Shown here one piece after another: positions 13,290-19,520 of a DNA stretch of 33,400 nucleotides. The stretch's first letter is position 1; each line of letters starts with the position of its first letter. The notes beneath the pieces were generated by a model that saw nothing but the letters and a program-made list of their open reading frames with translations, was not told where the DNA came from and searched no databases. Source of the DNA: a virus; IMG/VR virus record IMGVR_UViG_3300020416_001080, positions 1 to 33,400 of that record; one strand, given 5' to 3'. A program made the position numbers and the translations under genes.

Positions 13290-15961
13290 TAATCACCTCC
13301 AAAATCGAATAAACTATTAAACGTATTATTTTGCTTGGTATCCTCTAAATCATAATTCAACACACCAATAAGATTGTCTAGTTTGTTGTCAATGATAGTT
13401 GACTCCATAGCATCGCCATCAAATGGCAATTCTTTAAACCAATCTGGAAGACGTAATTCATCTGTTGGATACGCAACACTTGTGTATCCTAACGGATTTT
13501 GTTTTAGTTTACAAACAATTACTTTCATACCGTCAACAATTTCCTGCGAATACTTGTCACCGTTCATACGTTTTAATGTATTCCAATTGATACTTGCCCT
13601 TACATGTCCAGGCATATTCGCTTTACCTTGTTTTTCTTCTAGTCGTTGATAGTGTCCGATTTTGTTTGCACGTTTAGGTGCACCTTTTTCAAAACCAGGA
13701 CGCAGTTTAAAGTCCTTTCTAAATTCTGTGATGCGATCCAACACTTGTTTTTCTGGAGCATCTGTTAACACCATTAGCAATAGTTCACTAAGGAACTCCT
13801 GCATAAAGACAGGTGTATCTGATCTACGCAAGTCTAAGCCCATTGCTTTTACTTTGCCCGGCTTGCCTTCTGTGTCTGAGCGGAAACCTTCAATGTCATA
13901 TACTAATGCCGCATAACGTTTCTTTGTAATATACAAACCACTCTTTGCAACAATTTCTCTACCTGCCGCAATTACATCTGAACGACTCTTTGGACAATGA
14001 AATGCTTCATACATAAACTTTTCAAATGTGTCATTTGCCGCTTCACATACTTGGTCATAAAGTGTAATAACATTATCTTTACTCCAAGGAATAGTACCTT
14101 TGTCTATTTGTTCTTTTAGTGTAGGATAAGCACTAAAGTATACTGAGTCTGTATCTCCGTATATAACTGCTTCGCCTACATGATCATATGTGCCTGTTAT
14201 AACTTTGTTTACCTCAGCACTCATATGCTTAACAATAGTCCTACCTGATAACGTAGTTGACTGACCAATACGTTTATCAAAGAATCTACAACCAGGATTT
14301 AAAATAGCACCATATAAACTATTCAAGTTAATTTTCTTAACTAGCTGACGCTTATCCCAATATTCAATTTCAGTTGCATTGCCTGCATCTTTTGCCTTTT
14401 TCAACATTGCTTGTAGTTCTTTACGTTCACTATACCAACGTTTTAGTAGTCCAGGAATAACACCTTCATGTTCTGTTGTAAAGATTGTTCCATTAGATGA
14501 AAGCATCCACGGTTGATTCTTATCAAATATAAGTTTGTATATTTCTGCTCCGGACATAACATCGCTTTGTCCGTTTTCCCAGTCAACAGTCAATGCAACA
14601 TCACGTTTTTGTTCCATTACTGTTTCATATTCTTCTGTTGAGAAACGTCCTTCCCAACTTCCTGCAAAGGATTTTTTCTTAAGACCCATATCTTCTTCAA
14701 CTCTTGCAGTACTAATGTCCGGACGTATTTGTCCTACAATAGTTGCAGGGTCCATATTCAATGCACGAATTACACTTGGATACAGACTGTTCAAGTCCAT
14801 AGAGCCAATCCATTTGTGCAAACCTTTTTTCGGAAATGCCACATATGCACCTGCGGCTTGTGTGTTCTCATCATCACGATGAGGACGATTAGGCACTTGC
14901 ATACCTCGCCTATGTGCTTCATTCACAATGGCTTGTTCTGTAACTGCGACAGCACCCATAGTGGTCTGTAGCAAAACAGTATTTGCATGTGCTAGTTCGT
15001 TACTAAGATCGATAAATCTTAGTTTTTTGTCCAGCTTGTCCAGTAGTGCGGTATCTTGTATGTTGTACTCAATGAACTTTCTAAAGTCATTATTGTACAA
15101 TTGGTCCAAAGTTCCTTCATAAGGAATCTTATTCTCTCCAACTTCGATTTCGCCAATGGCATCAAGTCTATATGTGTGTCTTTCTTCATATGTATATTTA
15201 CGATAAAGTTCTAAACTATCTAAATGCACTCTTCCTATTAGGTCAAAGGTTACAGCTGATTTGCCATACTTCTCATATTCACGTTTCTTAGGAAGTTGTC
15301 CCCATAAACAAAAACGTCTTGTATCATCTTTGCTTAATACACGGGCAGTTCTATTTACTGTGTAAGGTATATCATAACCTTCACTATTCCAACCTGATAA
15401 AATATCAGCGTCTTCAATTAATGTTAAGAAAGTATCAATCATTTCACTTTCTTTTTCAAACAACATTACATTTTCTATACCTTCAAGCTCTTGTTTTGCT
15501 TCTTCCATTGTAAGTGTCTTAGGCGGAACTGCTAAACATATCATTGTTTCCATCCATTGCAAATATACAGAGATAGAAGTAATAGGCATAAACGGATCTG
15601 CAGGATCAGCAAAGCCTTTCTCAGGATCAAAGTCTGTCTCAATATCAAAAAATGCAATGTTTAGTTTAGGAGCATCTTGATTAAGATAGTTTTCACTTAG
15701 GCATTGGAAGATTGGATTGATATCACTTTCATACATCTTCTTGCCTTTGTTAATAGCAAGTTCTTTGCGAAACTCTTTTGTATTTTTACATACAATTCTG
15801 CTAATTGGATCACCATAGATGCTTCTGTGTTTACCTTTAGGGTCTTCATAGTAAAAAGTATACTTGATAGGATACTCTGTATACTTCCTTTTGCCGTCTT
15901 TGCGTTCAACTACACGGACAATATCACTATCTCTATCAAATAATGCGTCTACGTAACTCAA
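13289..15961 (-). CDS. Family B DNA polymerase (T4 gp43-like)
   Basis: 890 aa, close to T4 gp43 (898). The exonuclease domain has FFDIET at 104-109 (Exo I, D106/E108), ILSGWNSEGYDIPY (Exo II, about 187-200) and YNIQDTALL (Exo III, about 299-307). The polymerase domain has MDLNSLYPS (388-396, motif A), KKINLNSLYGA (542-552, motif B) and YGDTDS (601-606, motif C). The C-terminal tail NSLFDFGGD resembles the gp45-binding peptide of T4 gp43. All catalytic residues are intact. The start is a TTG immediately after the stop of the previous gene, with AAAAGGAG upstream. The only early ATG (residue 76) would delete conserved N-terminal sequence, so TTG seems real. Confidence 0.96.
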   Translation of the reverse strand: MSYVDALFDRDSDIVRVVERKDGKRKYTEYPIKYTFYYEDPKGKHRSIYGDPISRIVCKNTKEFRKELAINKGKKMYESDINPIFQCLSENYLNQDAPKLNIAFFDIETDFDPEKGFADPADPFMPITSISVYLQWMETMICLAVPPKTLTMEEAKQELEGIENVMLFEKESEMIDTFLTLIEDADILSGWNSEGYDIPYTVNRTARVLSKDDTRRFCLWGQLPKKREYEKYGKSAVTFDLIGRVHLDSLELYRKYTYEERHTYRLDAIGEIEVGENKIPYEGTLDQLYNNDFRKFIEYNIQDTALLDKLDKKLRFIDLSNELAHANTVLLQTTMGAVAVTEQAIVNEAHRRGMQVPNRPHRDDENTQAAGAYVAFPKKGLHKWIGSMDLNSLYPSVIRALNMDPATIVGQIRPDISTARVEEDMGLKKKSFAGSWEGRFSTEEYETVMEQKRDVALTVDWENGQSDVMSGAEIYKLIFDKNQPWMLSSNGTIFTTEHEGVIPGLLKRWYSERKELQAMLKKAKDAGNATEIEYWDKRQLVKKINLNSLYGAILNPGCRFFDKRIGQSTTLSGRTIVKHMSAEVNKVITGTYDHVGEAVIYGDTDSVYFSAYPTLKEQIDKGTIPWSKDNVITLYDQVCEAANDTFEKFMYEAFHCPKSRSDVIAAGREIVAKSGLYITKKRYAALVYDIEGFRSDTEGKPGKVKAMGLDLRRSDTPVFMQEFLSELLLMVLTDAPEKQVLDRITEFRKDFKLRPGFEKGAPKRANKIGHYQRLEEKQGKANMPGHVRASINWNTLKRMNGDKYSQEIVDGMKVIVCKLKQNPLGYTSVAYPTDELRLPDWFKELPFDGDAMESTIIDNKLDNLIGVLNYDLEDTKQNNTFNSLFDFGGD

Positions 15962-16564
15962 TTAATTCTCCTTTTGTGCAATGTCATTTATATTACCTGC
16001 CAAAATATATCTTGTTGCATTTACAGGATATACCTTATGATGTATAGTACTTGGAAACATTACTATCATATCATTATACACAGGAAGATGTATTTCGTCA
16101 ACCGGAAATACTTCGTTTTTGGTTTCTTTCATTTCAACAAATGTAAGTGGACTATTGTCTGCACCAACATCTAAGTAATATACCCAACTGTAACGACTTA
16201 GTACACCGTGTTCATGTTGAGGACATCCTTGACCTGGCAAGCTCTCTTGGAACCAAACTTCAGCATCTATATCAAAATACTTGGTATTAGGCCATTTTTG
16301 ATCCTGCATAAATTTAGGACCTCTTGGACCTACAATATTATTGCAGTACCATAAGTGTATTTGATCTAATAACGGATTTAGTATATCATGATCAACATGT
16401 ATATGATGATCTGTCTTCCATGCTTGTGTATTAGGATGGGTATCTTCTTTTAGTTTGAGGAAATAATCAACGATTGGTTGAGTGTTTTGTTTTTGCATAC
16501 CTAGTGGACCATGTCGGATAGCCACCGGGTGCGAGATGTATAGTGTACTACAACTTAACTTCAT
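15962..16564 (-). CDS. Putative 2OG-Fe(II) oxygenase
   Basis: A 200-aa protein with Q-H-E-H-G-V-L-S-R-Y-S-W-V-Y-Y-L at about 116-131 (metal His on the first strand, followed by S-W-V-Y-Y-L) and MIVMFPSTIHHKVYPV at about 166-181 (distal His), then TRYILAGNIND with an Arg for 2-oxoglutarate. The arrangement mirrors the oxygenase at 3943-4539, but sequence identity is low by eye. The substrate is unknown. It starts at an ATG with TAGGAAAA upstream, and its stop is followed directly by the TTG of DNA polymerase, so the two are translationally linked. The 74-base gap upstream contains no gene. Confidence 0.72.
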   Translation of the reverse strand: MKLSCSTLYISHPVAIRHGPLGMQKQNTQPIVDYFLKLKEDTHPNTQAWKTDHHIHVDHDILNPLLDQIHLWYCNNIVGPRGPKFMQDQKWPNTKYFDIDAEVWFQESLPGQGCPQHEHGVLSRYSWVYYLDVGADNSPLTFVEMKETKNEVFPVDEIHLPVYNDMIVMFPSTIHHKVYPVNATRYILAGNINDIAQKEN

Positions 16565-16638
16565 ATTTTCCTACGTTGCTTATGGCCAACTTAACCTTCT
16601 ACATGCCTGGCAATCGCCTTTGGCGTTATTATTATTTA

Positions 16639-16857
16639 TTAAAACAGTAGACCCGCAACATAAATTACGGTTAATCCTGCATTTAATACTACTAAACTTC
16701 TTTCTTTCCACAAAAGACCTATTAATACCCAAAGTGTATTACTTGCAATAAATGCATAAATGTACCAAGGGTATATATTAAAAGCGGCCATTGTAGCGGC
16801 AATTAGTAGACATGCCGTACTAAACCATGCTAATGGTTGATAAGGTTTTACCACCAT
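16639..16857 (-). CDS. Small membrane protein A (72 aa)
   Basis: Three hydrophobic segments: about 9-27, 30-48 and 53-72, with only a short polar stretch (WKER). The pattern is loosely reminiscent of PnuC or SemiSWEET-sized transporters, but no diagnostic motif is present, so I do not assign it. It overlaps membrane protein B by 10 bases (ATGGTGGTAA). The pair may act as a two-component membrane complex. Confidence 0.68.
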   Translation of the reverse strand: MVVKPYQPLAWFSTACLLIAATMAAFNIYPWYIYAFIASNTLWVLIGLLWKERSLVVLNAGLTVIYVAGLLF

Positions 16858-17129
16858 GATGCGGCAACTCCATATCCAAATATATTAACACATACAAACC
16901 AACCTGTCAATAGCATTACCCATGCCGCTCCTCTACGCATTGAAGCATAACATTGTGTTACACTTCCTACAAAAAAAGCAGGATATACTATTAACATGTT
17001 AGGATCTTTAGCAGTCAGTGCCAAAGTCATACTAGCACCTACAGTAAAGATAAAACTGACAAGCTCAAATGCAAATGCAATCTTGTCAGACTTATAACTA
17101 TTAATCCAAAAGTCTTTTACCTTTTGCAT
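16848..17129 (-). CDS. Small membrane protein B (93 aa)
   Basis: Three likely transmembrane segments after a polar start (MQKVKDFWINSYKSDK): about 17-40, 46-62 and 69-88. The loop between the second and third is positively charged (MRRG). No family was recognised. It overlaps the DsbA-like stop by 1 base as TAATG and precedes membrane protein A, so the three genes form one transcript from the promoter at 17417-17445. Confidence 0.7.
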   Translation of the reverse strand: MQKVKDFWINSYKSDKIAFAFELVSFIFTVGASMTLALTAKDPNMLIVYPAFFVGSVTQCYASMRRGAAWVMLLTGWFVCVNIFGYGVAASWW

Positions 17130-17392
17130 TACGGTTTGTCTTTTCCAACTGTAACAACAAGTGTTTCTAAGTCGTCAAACTCTTCAGCAACCTTTTCCCA
17201 ATCGCCTTTGTGTGCAACTTTGATAGCCTTGTTGATAAGAGCTGGTTTGATATCTAATTCTTCTGCTACTGCTTTCACAGTTTCTTTAAGACCTGTGCTT
17301 AGATCTTCTATTTCTCGCATAACTGTAGCACCTTCGTTAACCAAACGTTCTAGTTTAGCCTTCTCGTCAGCACCGTATACTCGATCACTCAT
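17129..17392 (-). CDS. Probable DsbA-like double-stranded DNA-binding protein
   Basis: 87 aa, all helical: MSDRVYGADEKAKLERLVNEGATVMREIEDLSTGLKETVKAVAEELDIKPALINKAIKVAHKGDW. The size and the segment KAVAEELDIKPALINKAIKVAHK resemble T4 DsbA (A-K-D-E-L-G-V-x-x-x-x-F-N-R-L-L-x-x-Y-H-K), a dsDNA-binding protein linked to late-gene transcription. The match is from memory and moderate. The gene has the best promoter in the window and an AAAGGAG ribosome site, so the product is probably abundant. The family name DsbA is unrelated to the thiol oxidase; no Cys is present. Confidence 0.6.
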   Translation of the reverse strand: MSDRVYGADEKAKLERLVNEGATVMREIEDLSTGLKETVKAVAEELDIKPALINKAIKVAHKGDWEKVAEEFDDLETLVVTVGKDKP

Positions 17393-17416
17393 AAGATTCT
17401 CCTTTAGTTTCTATAT

Positions 17417-17445
17417 ATTATACATTATTTTAGGGTTATTGTCAA
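17417..17445 (-). promoter_or_regulatory. Perfect consensus promoter before the DsbA-like gene
   Basis: Minus strand: TTGACA at 17445-17440, a 17-base spacer, TATAAT at 17422-17417, in the 68-base gap before the DsbA-like gene. It could drive the DsbA-like, membrane pair, oxygenase and polymerase genes. Confidence 0.9.
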
Positions 17446-17460
17446 GCGTTATTTTACCAA

Positions 17461-17892
17461 TTATCTTGGCGGGCAAATCTCAAAACCGTTAATCTGCTTC
17501 TTATATTCATCTGCTTGTCCAAGGTATATGTACTTAACGCCTTTGGACTTGTAATATGCACATTCGTGGCGCAGACTCTTCAAACCTAAGAACAATTTTG
17601 GATTTTTGTAGTTCCAAGCAAATTGGATAGCTTCAACATTGTGCTTATTATACCAATAATAGTGACTGTATGCAACCAATTCCTTATTACTGTAGTATCC
17701 AATTATATCGCAGTGTGGCGCACATAAGTCTTCATTGAATATAGGCATCACACTTTCAAATTTTTTATATTTACAGTATTGGTCGTATATTTCTTGTATC
17801 TGATCTACAGGAGGATTATCAAAAAGTTTTGCTGACTTGGATATTCTATAGTTTGTTTTTGACAAATCTATTTTTGCATATATGTCACTCAC
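17461..17892 (-). CDS. GNAT-like protein related to arginyl/leucyl-tRNA-protein transferases
   Basis: A 143-aa protein. ELVAYSHYYWYNKHNVEAIQFAWNYKNPKLFLGLKSLRHECAYYKSKGVKYIYLGQADEYKKQINGFEICPP matches the C-terminal GNAT domain of ATE/Aat-type transferases: a strand-rich core, a helix with a conserved E, then Y-I-Y-L-G and Y-K-x-x-x-x-G-F. These enzymes transfer an amino acid from tRNA to protein N-termini. The N-terminal Cys domain of eukaryotic ATE1 is absent. It overlaps the preceding gene by 4 bases. The substrate is unknown. Confidence 0.6.
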   Translation of the reverse strand: MSDIYAKIDLSKTNYRISKSAKLFDNPPVDQIQEIYDQYCKYKKFESVMPIFNEDLCAPHCDIIGYYSNKELVAYSHYYWYNKHNVEAIQFAWNYKNPKLFLGLKSLRHECAYYKSKGVKYIYLGQADEYKKQINGFEICPPR

Positions 17893-18386
17893 CGATCCTG
17901 CACCTCTTTCTTATACTGTTGTGGCCAGTTCTTGTAATAGTTTTTCTTTTCTAACCAAGCTCTTGCTGTATTTAACTTTTCTTTTTCTTGTATAAGAACT
18001 AATCCATAAGTACCGTGATTTAATTTTATATTTTCTACAACTTCAGGATCATCTGGATGATCTTCAAGTGCAACAAAGCCACGTTTGTCTAACATTGGTT
18101 TTGTATCGTCTATAATTTTACTTAATTCTTCCGGAGTAATACGACTTGGATCGAAACCTAAGACTACAACTTCTTTACCTTTAGGCCAGTGATATGTGTA
18201 ATTTTCTATTTCAGCATTTATCCAGAGTTTGATTTCAAATGTATCATCAAGCCAATGTGTTAGGACAGACTTATCTAACCAAGCCTTCTTTGCATAAGGA
18301 CACGGAGGTAAATTATTGAAAATTTTTGATGGTTTGCTTAAAAAGTTTTGTATCCAATCATCTATGGATGATTCGAAAGTCTGCAT
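17889..18386 (-). CDS. Hypothetical protein with LPPCPYAKKAWL motif, 165 aa
   Basis: The N-terminal block at about 23-37 contains N-N-L-P-P-C-P-Y-A-K-K-A-W-L, with one conserved-looking Cys. Later segments are EVVVLGFDPSRITPEEL, FVALEDHPDDPEVVENI and YGLVLIQEKEKLNTARAWLEKKNYY, giving an alpha/beta fold. I recall this motif pattern in uncharacterised bacterial and phage proteins but know no function. It overlaps the GNAT-like gene by 4 bases, so the two may act together. Confidence 0.7.
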   Translation of the reverse strand: MQTFESSIDDWIQNFLSKPSKIFNNLPPCPYAKKAWLDKSVLTHWLDDTFEIKLWINAEIENYTYHWPKGKEVVVLGFDPSRITPEELSKIIDDTKPMLDKRGFVALEDHPDDPEVVENIKLNHGTYGLVLIQEKEKLNTARAWLEKKNYYKNWPQQYKKEVQDR

Positions 18387-18388
18387 TA

Positions 18389-19276
18389 CTACATCTTAAC
18401 GCAGTTGTCTACAGTCTTGCCGCCTTTTTTCTTAGTACCCATACGTTTGTAGCCTTTCCAGCATACTTTACCGTCTACGCCTTTTTGCTTTTCTTCTGGT
18501 AGTGTTGTGTAACTTGGGTTACCACAATCTGGACACTTCGCTTCTACGGATTCTTTTGCAGTTTTAGCCGCGTTATCCCAATCCTTCTCGCTTGGAGCGT
18601 CTGGATGATTCTTTGATCTACTTGTGCCTGCTTTTTTACGTTTGTTTACGTAATAGTAAAGACCTTTTTTCTTCTTTGCTTCTTCTAGTTTTTGTTCAAG
18701 TGTTTCTACGTAAGATTCTTTGAATCCTTTTTTCTTTGCTTGGTCATCTAGTTCAGCTTTTTTACGCATTACTTCTTTTTTTAGTTTTTCGTCTTTGTTT
18801 GTATTTGGATCCATTTGGATATCTTGAATGGCTTTTTTCTTAGCCATGTAATCTTCTTTGTCCTTGATATCTTCTTCAACTTTTTTAGTTTTTGGATTGT
18901 CGTGACTCCAACCTTTTTTTGCTAGGTCCTTGTGATCTTTTTCTGTATTAGCTTTTTTGCTCTTGCCGTCTTTATACATCATGTGTGGCTCAAATTTATC
19001 AGCCTTTTTTGATTCAGCAACTTCGTCAAACTTCATTTCATAATCCATATGATGGTAAACAGTGCTTAGATAATCAGCCGCTTTTGTAATTTTTGATTGT
19101 ACCCAACCTTCTAGCCCTTCACGTTCTTCCACGCCTTTTAGCATTTCATGCATTTTGATTGCATATTTTGCACATTTGTATAATTCTGCACGTGCCATCT
19201 GCACTTCGTGATCTGACTCGACTTTGAAAGCCATGTCAGCTAAACCAGTTTCTTTTAGATCTTTTTCTCTCATCAT
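18389..19276 (-). CDS. Lys-rich virion-type protein with C-terminal Cys domain
   Basis: 295 aa from the tandem ATG at 19276, which has an AAGGAA site. A GTG at 19312 would overlap the previous gene and lacks one. The N-terminus MMREKDLKETG contains a prohead-protease-like L-x-E site. The middle is a long Lys/Glu-rich helical region (about 85-215), with SYVETLEQKLEEAKKKKG near 190-210. Next come YYYVNKRKKAGTSRSKNHPDAPSEKDWDNAAKTAKES, then CPDCGNPSYTTLPEEKQKGVDGKVCWKGYKRMGTKKKGG ending in DNCVKM, with four Cys that may bind zinc. Such tails recur in marine T4-like internal or structural proteins. The function is unknown; a packaged, DNA-associated role is inferred. Confidence 0.7.
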   Translation of the reverse strand: MMREKDLKETGLADMAFKVESDHEVQMARAELYKCAKYAIKMHEMLKGVEEREGLEGWVQSKITKAADYLSTVYHHMDYEMKFDEVAESKKADKFEPHMMYKDGKSKKANTEKDHKDLAKKGWSHDNPKTKKVEEDIKDKEDYMAKKKAIQDIQMDPNTNKDEKLKKEVMRKKAELDDQAKKKGFKESYVETLEQKLEEAKKKKGLYYYVNKRKKAGTSRSKNHPDAPSEKDWDNAAKTAKESVEAKCPDCGNPSYTTLPEEKQKGVDGKVCWKGYKRMGTKKKGGKTVDNCVKM

Positions 19277-19292
19277 ATTTCCTTGTAAATAT

Positions 19293-19502
19293 TTACCTTT
19301 TAATGCTTCCACCTGTCATTATATTAGCACCCATATCTAAAGCATTTACAGCAGTGCCATCTTTCTTCTTTTTCTGCTTTGCTTTTGGCATACCGTTCTT
19401 ATCACGTGGTGTATCATTCTTATATATAGCACCAACACTTACATTTGCCGCAGATGTGCCACCTGTTGTTGCTATTTCTTTTAGAAGTTCTCTTATTAAC
19501 AT
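19293..19502 (-). CDS. Small virion-type protein with CTS-like N-terminus, 69 aa
   Basis: Begins MLIRELLKEIATTGGTSAANVSVG; the L-K-E followed by Ile fits a prohead protease cleavage after residue 9. The rest is low-complexity and basic (KAKQKKKKDG), with Gly/Ser/Thr-rich ends and no fold evident. It starts directly after the repeated late element TAAATAGTATTATG (19500-19513), whose last three bases are the ATG. It is followed 16 bases later by the Lys-rich gene. Confidence 0.65.
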   Translation of the reverse strand: MLIRELLKEIATTGGTSAANVSVGAIYKNDTPRDKNGMPKAKQKKKKDGTAVNALDMGANIMTGGSIKR

Positions 19503-19513
19503 AATACTATTTA
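19500..19513 (-). promoter_or_regulatory. Late-type element TAAATAGTATT plus start codon, copy 1
   Basis: On the minus strand the 14-mer TAAATAGTATTATG ends in the start codon of the 69-aa virion-type gene. Identical copies are at 26574-26587 and 33162-33175; copies 1 and 3 also share two G residues before it. It resembles a T4 late octamer (xATAAATA) placed 5 bases from the ATG. Confidence 0.5.
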
Positions 19514-19520
19514 CCTTTTT

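Noticed and set aside
16600-16640. Short GC hairpin (CGCC-TTT-GGCG) followed by T-rich sequence on the plus strand
   Set aside because: It looks like a small terminator only for plus-strand transcription, but there is no plus-strand gene upstream. The stem is only four pairs.
16882-16910. TTGACA-17-TAATAT within membrane protein B
   Set aside because: The -10 matches consensus at only four of six positions and lies in coding DNA. It may be chance in AT-rich sequence.
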